The notes beneath the pieces are model-generated. The model was not told the origin of the DNA. It did no database searches and worked only from the letters and a program-made list of their open reading frames with translations. Both the position numbers and the translations under genes were made by a program. A DNA stretch of 64,000 nt from Methylobacter marinus A45 (GTDB lineage: Bacteria > Pseudomonadota > Gammaproteobacteria > Methylococcales > Methylomonadaceae), in the NCBI RefSeq assembly GCF_000383855.1, contig NZ_KB912877.1, positions 3,537,917-3,601,916 on the forward strand, written 5' to 3'. Positions 54,408 to 62,802 of this stretch are shown here, in pieces. Within the stretch, counting starts at the first letter, position 1, and each line of letters begins with the position of its first letter.

Positions 54408-55955
54408 ATGAAATTTCTTGCCGTTCATCCCAGCCCGCTCATGTATACCAAAGTGTTCCTGCGCCTGGAGCCGCTTGGTCTGGAACAGGTCGCCGACACG
54501 GCCCGCCGCCAGGGTTACCAGGTTCGCCTGATTGATTTGCAGGTGGAATCGCATCAGGATCTGTACCGTCTGCTGGATGACTGGCAACCCGACATCATCG
54601 CTTTTTCATTGAATTATCTCGCCAACGTCCCGGAAGTGATCGATCTGGCGAAAGCGGCCAAAACCCGGCTGTCTCATAGCTTTGTCTTTATCGGCGGTCA
54701 TAGCGCTTCATTTACGGCGGAAGAATTGCTGGAGCACGGCGAGGGCAAAATCGATGCGATTTTAAAGGGCGAGGGCGAGTCAGGGCTTCCGTTGCTGCTG
54801 CAGGCCATCAAGGAAGACCGGGAAAACGTGCACTGCGTGCCCGGCGTCGTGACCATGAACGGCCAAGGCGGCCAGCCGACCTTCATGCCCGATCTGAATG
54901 ATGTGTCGCCGGCGCGGGATCTGATCAGGCATCGCAAGAAATATTTTCTCGGCACGCTGGATCCGTGCGCGTCGATCGAATTTTCCAGGGGCTGTCCGTG
55001 GGACTGCTCGTTCTGCAGCGCCTGGACCTTTTACGGCCGCAGCTATCGCGTGCTGAGCCCTGAAAAAGTCGTCGAGGAAATGCAGCGTATCCGGGAGCCC
55101 GGTGTTTTCATTGTCGATGACGTGGCGTTCATTCAGGAAAAGAGGGGCTTTGAAATCGGCGAGGCGCTGGCCCGGAAGGGCATCAGGAAGGAGTATTATC
55201 TGGAAACCCGCGGCGACGTGCTGTTGCGCAACAAGGAGGTGTTCAAATTCTGGAAGGAACTCGGCATGAGCTATATGTTTCTGGGCATCGAATCGATCGA
55301 CGAAGAGGGCTTGGAAAAATACCGTAAACGTATCGATTTGAGCCGCAATTTCGAAGCGCTGGAATTTGCAAGGTCTCTGGGCATCAATATCGCCATCAAC
55401 ATCATTGCCGACACGGACTGGGACCATGAGCGCTTCCGCGTGGTCAGGGAATGGTGCCGGGAAGTGCCGGAGATCGTCAATATCAGCATCAACACGCCTT
55501 ATCCGGGCACCGAAAGCTGGCTGACCGAGTCCCGCCATCTGACGACGCGGGATTACCGGCTGTTCGATATCCAGCACGCGGTGCTGCCGACCCGCATGCC
55601 GATCGAGGAGTTTTACGCGGAACTGGTGGAAACCCAGCGGATCATGTTCACCAAGCACTTGGGCTGGGCGGCGGTGCGCGATGTCGCCAAGATCATCGGC
55701 GGCCATTTGATACGCGGCCAGACCAATTTCGTCAGCAATCTATTCAAGTTCGATAAAGTCTTCAATCCCGCGCTGCAGTTGGACGACCACCGCATGCCGG
55801 TCAAATACCAGATGAAACCGCCGGTCCGCGATGTGCAATTCGCCAATGCCAAGGCCCTGTCGAAATCCCTTTATGTCCATGAGCCCCTCGGGCGCGCCGG
55901 TCGGCAGCTGGATGATGATACCGAGCGTTTTGTCGATAAAAGCAGGGGCGCATGA
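54408..55955 (+). CDS. hpnR: Hopanoid C-3 methylase HpnR (B12-dependent radical SAM)
   Basis: The 515-residue protein starts MKFLAVHPSPLMYTKVFLRLEP (cited in part), has a cobalamin-binding-type N-terminal domain (LDDWQPDIIAFSLNYLANVPE, IGGHSASF) and the radical-SAM site RGCPWDCSFCSAW, with cysteines at about residues 196, 200 and 203. This combination and the opening pattern match HpnR, which methylates hopanoids at carbon 3 in aerobic methanotrophs and some acetic-acid bacteria. I choose ATG 54408, 5 nt after an AAGGAG, over two starts just upstream. No other hopanoid gene is near, as is usual for hpnR. Confidence 0.85.
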   Translation: MKFLAVHPSPLMYTKVFLRLEPLGLEQVADTARRQGYQVRLIDLQVESHQDLYRLLDDWQPDIIAFSLNYLANVPEVIDLAKAAKTRLSHSFVFIGGHSASFTAEELLEHGEGKIDAILKGEGESGLPLLLQAIKEDRENVHCVPGVVTMNGQGGQPTFMPDLNDVSPARDLIRHRKKYFLGTLDPCASIEFSRGCPWDCSFCSAWTFYGRSYRVLSPEKVVEEMQRIREPGVFIVDDVAFIQEKRGFEIGEALARKGIRKEYYLETRGDVLLRNKEVFKFWKELGMSYMFLGIESIDEEGLEKYRKRIDLSRNFEALEFARSLGINIAINIIADTDWDHERFRVVREWCREVPEIVNISINTPYPGTESWLTESRHLTTRDYRLFDIQHAVLPTRMPIEEFYAELVETQRIMFTKHLGWAAVRDVAKIIGGHLIRGQTNFVSNLFKFDKVFNPALQLDDHRMPVKYQMKPPVRDVQFANAKALSKSLYVHEPLGRAGRQLDDDTERFVDKSRGA

Positions 55956-56283
55956 GCCGTATGCAGAGTACGCACCCGTAACCATTCTGGAATCAAGCCA
56001 CAATCAGATCCGGCGTTGAAAATGCGGGTAATGCTAGGAGCGATGCCTTTATGCCCTTTAGGGTACACATCGCGACTTGCCGGGCGGTTTTAAATCACGA
56101 GGCAGGCGCCGTTCCAGGGGACGGCAACAGGCCGGAAACAGCCTTGACCTGAAGGGTATTGTTTTTAGCCGAATCCATAATCCATATAGGTGTCCTTACA
56201 TATTGTGTATTAAGTTTGAAATACGTACTGTCGATTTATGGGGAAATTGATTAGCCTGAATATTTCACCACGAAGGACACGAA

Positions 56284-56332
56284 CGCCTCCAAGGATGGAG
56301 GCGGTAGAATTGCGTCTGGAACAGCAATCGAG
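56284..56332 (+). repeat. 48-bp cassette repeat, copy 2
   Basis: Reads CGCCTCCAAGGATGGAGG then GGTAGAATTGCGTCTGGAA and ends CAGCAATCGAG. It shares the pattern GGATG..GG.GGTAGA...CG..GGA.CAG...CGAG with copy 3 and lies between two CACGAA motifs. Confidence 0.75.
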
Positions 56333-56430
56333 TACACGAAGGCTTTTCAATTCAAATACTTAGAAATATTTCATGATGAGCTTATGAAGTTATCGGTAAT
56401 AAATGATAACGCCATGATTTTCTTCGTGTT

Positions 56431-56478
56431 CTCGGCAACTGCTCCTGCGTTGCTCTACCTCCCACATCCATGCGGTCG
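56431..56478 (-). repeat. 48-bp cassette repeat, copy 3
   Basis: On the minus strand it reads CGACCGCATGGATGTGGG, then AGGTAGAGCAACGCAGGAG, then CAGTTGCCGAG, aligning with copy 2 over its full length at lower identity. It lies in the opposite arm of the same palindrome. Confidence 0.7.
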
Positions 56479-56651
56479 TTCGTGTTCTCTGTGGTTTCAT
56501 GAAATATCCGGGTTAGCAATTTTGCCGTGGTGATGTATGAGCATTTTCAGCCAAAAACCGCCAGTCAGTTTCTTTCAATCAATTTCAAATAGTTATAGCA
56601 ATCAGACGTTACTTGGAAGCAACCCATGAAATCAAACGAAAGGGGAACTCC

Positions 56652-56957
56652 ATGAAAGAGCAGGTTGTAACACACGAAGGCACGTTCGGGCTCTACTTGG
56701 ACCCGGAAGACAAAGAAGAGAGGATTTTTTCGGGCCTTGGAAGTCCGGTCGTTCTTACGTTGAGGATGTCTTCCCCGCCTGTCGAGAGCATTGTGGAAGT
56801 AATGGTGGACGGTCATCAGATCACCGATGGAGTGATTAAACAAGTGGGGCTTGAGTCGCGTACATTCCGGATAGAAAAGGCGGAGACAATCGACTTGGTG
56901 CTGCGGGAAAAAAGTACATCGGCAACCGGCACTTATACCATTAGCGTTCTCATCTGA
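56652..56957 (+). CDS. Small protein of unknown function
   Basis: ATG 56652 follows an AAGGGG site and gives 101 residues; the frame begins 39 bases earlier but without a ribosome site. The protein is soluble with a beta-rich pattern (VTHEGTFGLYLDPEDKEERIF, TLRMSSPPVESIVEVMVDG, DLVLREKSTSATGTYTISVL), which may be a small beta-sandwich. It is flanked by repeats and faces the FtsH-like gene. I recognise no family. Confidence 0.6.
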   Translation: MKEQVVTHEGTFGLYLDPEDKEERIFSGLGSPVVLTLRMSSPPVESIVEVMVDGHQITDGVIKQVGLESRTFRIEKAETIDLVLREKSTSATGTYTISVLI

Positions 56958-57176
56958 CTCGCAAAAGAGTCATGAGCAGGCCCCAAGCAATGGACCGCCT
57001 CCCAGGACAGGAAATGATCCCGTCATTTCTCTGCATTCACCCCATCCATGGGGATTATGGAGGTGGTTGAGTCTTGTTACGATAGACCACTTTCCGGGAT
57101 TAACCCAACATATGATATCCGGGATCGTCCGCTTATGCCGTGAACGGTCAGTTTGTGATCCGCCCCAACGCCAGCG

Positions 57177-59288
57177 TCAAACACTTTTGATCTCAGACTC
57201 AACCTGAAATTCCTGACACATTCCTGACACAGTACAGGCCGCCTCGAAGCTGCGGATCTCGAACAACGCCTCGCTCAGGCTCATTTCGCCGGCTTCCAGG
57301 AGCTTGCCGACCAGATGCTCGGTCAGCGGCATGAGCCTGGCCAGCACGGCCTTGGTTTCGCCATACAGGCGCTCGCTCTGCGCTTCCATGATGCTGCGCG
57401 TTTCCTCGTCGACCTCGCGGCTCTCGCTGGAGAGCGCGCCGAAGTTCAGGCGGGTCTTGCGGTACATGCCCATCTCGCCCACGGCATGGTGCAGCAACTT
57501 CGTCACGCGGGTGATGTCGTTGTGCGCACCGTTGGTCGTGCCTTCCTCGCCAAAGAACAGTTCCTCATTGGCCATGCCCCCCAGCAGCACGCGCACATCG
57601 TGTTCGATGTCGCCCTTGGTCTTGAGCAGGTTGGTCCCCTGTTTGTGGAAGACAAAGCCCAAGGCGTTGGTGCGCGGGTTGGCCTTGAGCGAAATCTTGA
57701 TGGTCTTCATGTCGTCCAGGATCTGCTCCCAGTTGTCGTTGGTCAGCTGGCGCTCGCGCGCGAGATCCATCAGGAAGTGGCCCCACTCGTGCACGGCGAT
57801 GATGCGGCGGTCGCGCTCGCGTTCCTTCGTGGCGTTGGTGTTGACGTTGCCCACCAGCACGCGCTCGGCGGCCTGCATCAGGGTATCGGCGCCGATCATC
57901 CCGCCCGTCTGCACGGCCGTGATGCCCGCCTGGTTGACAATGGTTTCCAGATCGGCCGGGCTGCGGCCTTCGGTCACTTCCACCAGATGGCGCAGGTCCA
58001 GATCGGGCAGCACCTTATCGGCCCGCTGGCCCAGGTAGTGGCCGATGATAGCCAGCCGCTCCGCCCGATTGGGCATGCGAAAGTCCACTTTCATCTGAAA
58101 GCGGCGCAGCATGGCCTCGTCCATCTCCATGGTTTCGCTGTTGAAGTTGCTGGCCACGATCCAGATGATTTCCGCTTCGTTCCTGCTGCGCACGCCATCC
58201 AGCACAGACAGAAACGTGTTCGCGGTGTCGTCGTCGAACTTGCGGCGGCCGCCGCGCTTCATGAACAGATCCTGCGCCTCGTCCAGGAAGATGATGCAGT
58301 GCTTGCGCCGCTTGGCCATGGCCACGATGCGGCTGAGTGTGTTCGAGCCGCCGGACACGAAGCCCGTTTCCAGATTGGCCGCGGAGTGGAACAGGATGGG
58401 CAGCCGCAGTTCCTTGGCCAGGTAGCTGGCCAGCTTGGTCTTGCCGGTACCCGCCGGGCCGCTGAACATCACATTGAAGGGCTTGAATATGCCGTACTCG
58501 GCATATTCCGCGCGGCGTTCATATTGATCCTTGATCTGGGCCACCTCGGCCTTGATGTCATCCATGCCCACCAGGTCGTCGATGGAGCCGTGCACCTGTG
58601 CCGGTTCGATGAACTTGAGCGACTTGTGCTGGCTCTTGAGCTGGAAGTACAGGAAGCCCAGCACGCCGAGCGTCAGTACGACCGTCAGCCCACCGCTGAC
58701 GCGGGCCTTCCAGTTGTCATTCTCGGACTGCGGGCGGGCACTGGCAAAGCGCTGGTCCAGGAGTTCGAACAATTCAAGGCTGCCGGGGTCGAGCTCTGCG
58801 CGCGGGATGAAGGCCAGCTTGCTGCCCCAGGGCGCAGTGACGGCCTTGTCGGCGAAGATCTTGGCCTCCATGTCGCTAGGGTAATAGGCATGCAGTTTGT
58901 CCTGCGATTCGACCAGGATGATGCGCTCCGATACGTTCCACAGCAGCGGTTCGTAGACCACGGTGATGCGCTCGACCGGGTTCGTTTCCAGGAAGCTCAG
59001 CACCGAGCCGGCACCGAACACCACGGGCAGCTTATCGTTGAGAGTCCACGCCTCCTCGCCCGCCGTCATGGACTTGACCTGCTCAGCCACGGCGGCCTGT
59101 TTCTGGATGAGTATGAACGAATAGATGCCGGTGACCGGAATCAGGAGGGCAACGGCCAGCACCGTCAGCTTGATGGTTATCGATTGGATCACAAACCAGT
59201 CCTGTAGCCGGCTGGCAGACTTCTTGATGGCGAGCCTAAGACGCGTTGCGGCCGGAGCCGCATCGCTGGGATTAGACAAATCTGACAT
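57177..59288 (-). CDS. FtsH-like membrane AAA+ metalloprotease with HEWGH site
   Basis: The 703-residue protein has two membrane spans (about 37-62 and 200-216) enclosing an extracytoplasmic part, then an AAA+ ATPase with Walker A GPAGTGKT (277-284), Walker B IIFLDEA (332-338) and DEAMLRRFQ, and a zinc-protease part with HEWGH at 500-504 and a probable third ligand in NGAHNDI. The order is that of FtsH, but the site is HEWGH, not HEAGH, and overall similarity looks low. It likely unfolds and degrades membrane or short-lived proteins. It is more GC-rich than its neighbours, and its opposite strand is open for 630 codons as a result. It sits alone between related palindromic repeats, which points to acquisition. 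Confidence 0.85.
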   Translation of the reverse strand: MSDLSNPSDAAPAATRLRLAIKKSASRLQDWFVIQSITIKLTVLAVALLIPVTGIYSFILIQKQAAVAEQVKSMTAGEEAWTLNDKLPVVFGAGSVLSFLETNPVERITVVYEPLLWNVSERIILVESQDKLHAYYPSDMEAKIFADKAVTAPWGSKLAFIPRAELDPGSLELFELLDQRFASARPQSENDNWKARVSGGLTVVLTLGVLGFLYFQLKSQHKSLKFIEPAQVHGSIDDLVGMDDIKAEVAQIKDQYERRAEYAEYGIFKPFNVMFSGPAGTGKTKLASYLAKELRLPILFHSAANLETGFVSGGSNTLSRIVAMAKRRKHCIIFLDEAQDLFMKRGGRRKFDDDTANTFLSVLDGVRSRNEAEIIWIVASNFNSETMEMDEAMLRRFQMKVDFRMPNRAERLAIIGHYLGQRADKVLPDLDLRHLVEVTEGRSPADLETIVNQAGITAVQTGGMIGADTLMQAAERVLVGNVNTNATKERERDRRIIAVHEWGHFLMDLARERQLTNDNWEQILDDMKTIKISLKANPRTNALGFVFHKQGTNLLKTKGDIEHDVRVLLGGMANEELFFGEEGTTNGAHNDITRVTKLLHHAVGEMGMYRKTRLNFGALSSESREVDEETRSIMEAQSERLYGETKAVLARLMPLTEHLVGKLLEAGEMSLSEALFEIRSFEAACTVSGMCQEFQVESEIKSV

Positions 59289-59447
59289 GAAAGTTCCTCA
59301 AAGCGGGCGCTAGTCATATTCCGGAGCCGGAGCATGATCACGCTGAACAAAAGTCCTTTAGATCCTGATTCAAGCTCGAGGTTCCGTTGCTTTTGTGCGA
59401 ATCCAGAGAAACCGGAGCAGCAAGGCTGGAAGAAGAGCTGGTGAATA

Positions 59448-59479
59448 AACCCGGATGTTTTATGAAATATCCGGGTTAG
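59448..59479. repeat. Hairpin made of fused MITE ends
   Basis: AACCCGGAT at 59448-59456 pairs with ATCCGGGTT at 59469-59477. TATGAAATATCCGGGTTAG here also occurs, with one change, as the right end of the 56251-56516 element. It looks like a solo form with the interior deleted. Confidence 0.65.
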
Positions 59480-59825
59480 GCGCCTGAGTCAATTGTCAGC
59501 GTGACATCAGTCACTCATTCTTTCACAGTCTCGTATACCCTAACGGGTTCAACCCGGCGTTGAGCGATCAGGCCGATCAATGCTGCTGTGCAGTAGATAG
59601 AGCAGTAACGGTCATTGTTTTGTTTCTTGTGAAACAAACCTCAGCATTTCTTTATCTATGGTTTATGTACTGATGGGGCTTGCTGACGGTGAGGGCGGAA
59701 TCAGGCAACAGATCGCTTTTATTGCCGGCGCATGGCGCGGAGATCACTGTAACTCAGCTGATTGGCCGGGTATGCAGCCGCTCCATGGGATATTACCTTT
59801 GTCCGAGTGTCAAACAGAAATGGTC
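59480..59825. other. Upstream region of the binding-protein operon
   Basis: There is no supported gene. It holds palindromes GTGACATCAGTCAC near 59500 and TTGTTTCTTGTGAAACAA at 59620-59637 that could be operators or hairpins in a leader. A frame from 59658 runs into the binding protein but lacks a ribosome site. Confidence 0.4.
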
Positions 59826-60854
59826 ATGAGCAAGATGCGGCATAAGAATTATCTTCAATGTTACAAGCGTTCACTCATCGCAGTGATGTCCGTACTGCTC
59901 ATGACAGGTGTCGTTACGCTTCCTCTTGGCGCCGCCGAAGCGCCGCTGAAAAGCGCCTCCCTCATGCCGCTATGGAGTCCTCAGGCCCAGTTTGCCGGTT
60001 ATTACGTGGCGCTGGACAAGGGCATCTATGCCCGGCATGGGATCGATCTCGAAATCCTCAGGGCCGGGCCCGGCTGTTCTCCTGCTGAAGAGCTCAAGAA
60101 CGGCACGGCCGATTTTGCCATTCTTTGGTTGACAACCGCCCTGCAGCATCGCGCCGAGGGCGCTGAACTCGTTAACCTGGCCCAAATCATCCAGCGCTCG
60201 GCGATGATGCTGATCTCGAAAAAATCGGCCGGCATCGAAACCATCGAAGATATGAACGGCAAGAAAGTGGGGTTGTGGGAAGGCGACGTGTCGATACCGC
60301 CGCGCACGCTGTTCGCCAGGCACGGCATCAAGGTTCGGGAAGTGCGCCAGTCCCACACCGTCAATCTCTTCCTGCGCGGCGGCATCGATGTAGCTTCCGC
60401 CATGTGGTTCAATGAGTACCACACGCTGCTCAATTCGGGCATCGATCCCGAGGAATTGAACGTCATCTTTCTTAGGGACCAGGGCATGAATTTTCCGGAG
60501 GACGGGATCTACACGATGGAAAAGACGCTGCGCGACGATCCTGTCATGGTGGAAGCCTTTGTCAACGCATCGCTGGAGGGATGGCGCTATGCCTTCGACC
60601 ATCCCGACGAGACGCTGGATATCGTCATCAAACACATGCGCGAGGCGCATTTACCGGCCAACAGGATGCACCAGAAATGGATGCTGGAACGGATGCGGGA
60701 CCTGATGAAGCCTGTCGATCCCCAGGCAACCCCCGGCTATCTTGTCGAGCAGGACTATGAAGCCGTAGCCCGCGCCATGCAAAAACACGGCCTGATTCAA
60801 GGCTACCCCGACTACAGCGTCTTTGTCTGGAGGGCCGATGCCGGGCAAAGATAG
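59826..60854 (+). CDS. NMT1/THI5-like ABC substrate-binding protein
   Basis: From the ATG at 59826 there are 342 residues: a signal peptide (ending VTLPLGAAEA), then an NMT1/THI5-type binding fold with LMPLWSPQAQFAGYYVALDKGIY (cited in part: AQFAGYYVALDKGIYARHG), GPGCSPAEELKNGTADFAI and KKVGLWEGDVSIPPRTLF. The family binds pyrimidine or thiamine precursors, sulfonates and similar solutes. No ABC permease or ATPase gene follows; the next gene, overlapping by 17 bp, encodes a sensor phosphatase, so this protein may serve sensing rather than uptake. Confidence 0.85.
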   Translation: MSKMRHKNYLQCYKRSLIAVMSVLLMTGVVTLPLGAAEAPLKSASLMPLWSPQAQFAGYYVALDKGIYARHGIDLEILRAGPGCSPAEELKNGTADFAILWLTTALQHRAEGAELVNLAQIIQRSAMMLISKKSAGIETIEDMNGKKVGLWEGDVSIPPRTLFARHGIKVREVRQSHTVNLFLRGGIDVASAMWFNEYHTLLNSGIDPEELNVIFLRDQGMNFPEDGIYTMEKTLRDDPVMVEAFVNASLEGWRYAFDHPDETLDIVIKHMREAHLPANRMHQKWMLERMRDLMKPVDPQATPGYLVEQDYEAVARAMQKHGLIQGYPDYSVFVWRADAGQR

Positions 60855-62802
60855 CATTGTCATCAGGCTCGTTCTGGTTATCACGCTCTTCAGCGCCGTC
60901 ATCTTTGCCGTCACGCTCGGCTATAACTATTACCGGTCCCGCGCCATTCTGCAAAACGAGCTGGAAAGCAATGCGCACAACCTTGCCATGTCACTGGTGC
61001 ATCGGGTAGAGGCCCAGCTGACAGCGGTTGCCAAAGTGACGGCGGGAGTAGCCCTCTCGCTGGAAATCAGCCGGCATACGGAGCGGGAACTGCTCGATCT
61101 GATCAGAGCCACCGTCGAAAACAATCCCGAAATTTACGGATCGGCCGTCGCCTTTGAGCCCTATGCCTTCAGTGCAAGCAAGCGCCTGTATGCGCCTTAT
61201 TATTACCGCGATAAGGGCAAGATCGCCTTTAGCCGCCTGGAAAACTCCTACCTCGACGTGCCTTATCTGTACTGGGACTGGTATCAGATTCCGCGCGAGC
61301 TGGGCAGACTCGAATGGAGCGAACCGTACTTCGATGAAGGCGCCGGCAACATTTTGATGTCGACCTGTTCGGTCCCGTTCTACGAGGGCACCGGCGCTGC
61401 CCGGCAACTCAAGGGAATCGTGACCGCCGATGTTTCCCTTGAGGCTCTGACGAACTATATCTCCTCCGTCAAGATACTCAGGACCGGCTACGCGGCCCTG
61501 CTGTCACGCAACGCGATGATACTGGCCCACCCGTTGAACGAGGCCATCATGAACGAAACGTTCTTCAGCATCGCGGAGGCGCGCAATGACCCTTACCTGC
61601 GGGCGCTCGGCAAGAAAATGGTCCGGGGCGAATCCGGCTTCGTCCATTACACCAGCATAGTCGGATTCACGAGCTGGATGTATTACACGCCGATCCCCTC
61701 GACCGGCTGGACGCTGGCCGTCGTATTCCCCGAGGCGGAGCTGCTGGAGAATGTCAGAAAGTTAAGCATGACCATGGCGGCGATGGGATTGGGCGGGATA
61801 TTGCTGCTGACCCTGGCGGTCATCTCCATTGCCCGCGCCATCACCAAGCCGCTGCGCTTGCTGACGGCGGCGACCGATGAGATCGCTGCCGGCAACTTCG
61901 ACGTGCCGTTGCCGGCGGTGCGCTCGAATGACGAGGTCGGGGTGCTCACGCACAATTTTCAGCTCATGGAGCAGTCGCTCAAGGAATACATCCGGAACCT
62001 GACCGAAACCACCGCCGCCAAGGAACGGATCCAGAGCGAGCTCAAGGTGGCGACCCAGATTCAGGCGAGCCTGCTGCCGCGCATTTTTCCGCCCTTTCCC
62101 GAACATCCCGAGTTTGAGATTTACGCCTCCATGGTACCGGCCAAAGAGGTGGGGGGCGACTTCTACGACTTTTTCTTCATTGACGAGAACAATCTGTGTT
62201 TCCTGATCGCGGACGTTTCCGACAAGGGGGTTCCCGCGGCGCTGTACATGATGGTGGCCAAAACCCTGCTGAAGACCGAAGGCCAGCGGCTTGGCGAGCC
62301 CGACCGGATGCTGGCCTCCGTCAACCGGATTCTCGCCTCGGACAATGACAGCTGCATGTTCACGACGGTGTTCTGCGCCATCCTGGACACCACGACCGGC
62401 CACGTGCGTTTCGCCAATGCCGGACACAATCCGCCGTTGCTTGTCGACTCGCAAGGCGTGCGCTATCTGGCCTTAAAACCCGGTCTGATGCTGGGCGCCA
62501 TGGCTGAAACCGTCTTTGTGACCGAGCGCCTGACCCTGGAGCGGGAAGGCATTCTTTTTCTCTATACCGATGGCGTGACCGAGGCAAAAAACGGGGAAGA
62601 GGCGCTGTATGGCGAGGAACGCCTGCTCAGGGCGTTGCAAAGCGCGCCGCAAGCGGACCTTGCAACCCTGGTCCATTACATCGGCGCCGAGGTGGCGCAG
62701 CATGCCGGAGGCGCTCCTCAATCGGACGACATCACCATGCTGGCGATAAAAATGAAGACCAATAATGTCAATCGGCAACAGGCAGGGAAGGGACATGAAT
62801 AA
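60838..62802 (+). CDS. Membrane sensor SpoIIE/RsbU-type PP2C phosphatase
   Basis: Starting at ATG 60838 behind GGAGGG, the 654-residue protein has one span (about 10-28), a large periplasmic sensor of the double-CACHE type (to about 305), a second span, a HAMP domain (ARAITKPLRLLTAATDEIAAG) and a coiled-coil linker into a SpoIIE phosphatase. The phosphatase has its metal sites: VGGDFYDFFF, LIADVSDKGVPAALYM, LYTDGVTEA and SDDITMLAI. Such enzymes dephosphorylate anti-sigma-factor antagonists in partner-switch systems. It lies between two solute-binding proteins with overlaps of 17 and 8 bp. Confidence 0.9.
   Translation: MPGKDSIVIRLVLVITLFSAVIFAVTLGYNYYRSRAILQNELESNAHNLAMSLVHRVEAQLTAVAKVTAGVALSLEISRHTERELLDLIRATVENNPEIYGSAVAFEPYAFSASKRLYAPYYYRDKGKIAFSRLENSYLDVPYLYWDWYQIPRELGRLEWSEPYFDEGAGNILMSTCSVPFYEGTGAARQLKGIVTADVSLEALTNYISSVKILRTGYAALLSRNAMILAHPLNEAIMNETFFSIAEARNDPYLRALGKKMVRGESGFVHYTSIVGFTSWMYYTPIPSTGWTLAVVFPEAELLENVRKLSMTMAAMGLGGILLLTLAVISIARAITKPLRLLTAATDEIAAGNFDVPLPAVRSNDEVGVLTHNFQLMEQSLKEYIRNLTETTAAKERIQSELKVATQIQASLLPRIFPPFPEHPEFEIYASMVPAKEVGGDFYDFFFIDENNLCFLIADVSDKGVPAALYMMVAKTLLKTEGQRLGEPDRMLASVNRILASDNDSCMFTTVFCAILDTTTGHVRFANAGHNPPLLVDSQGVRYLALKPGLMLGAMAETVFVTERLTLEREGILFLYTDGVTEAKNGEEALYGEERLLRALQSAPQADLATLVHYIGAEVAQHAGGAPQSDDITMLAIKMKTNNVNRQQAGKGHE

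Larger units (their letters stand above)
56251..56516. repeat. MITE-like palindromic element with nested 48-bp cassettes
   Basis: The 266-bp stretch begins TTAGCCTGAATATTTCA and ends TGAAATATCCGGGTTAG, imperfect complements of each other, and inside each arm follows CCACGAAGGACACGAA or its complement. Each arm then carries a 48-bp cassette. No frame is coded. It looks like a non-autonomous mobile repeat; related halves occur near 38.9 kb and at 59448-59479. Confidence 0.75.

Noticed and set aside
56251-56516. CRISPR-like array because of repeated CACGAA and 48-bp units
   Set aside because: Units are inverted, not in tandem with spacers, and no cas genes are present.
57315-59207. 630-codon plus-strand frame opposite the FtsH-like protease
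   Set aside because: It mirrors the GC-rich codon bias of the protease gene, has no known domain and no ribosome site. The minus-strand protein has all AAA+ and zinc motifs.
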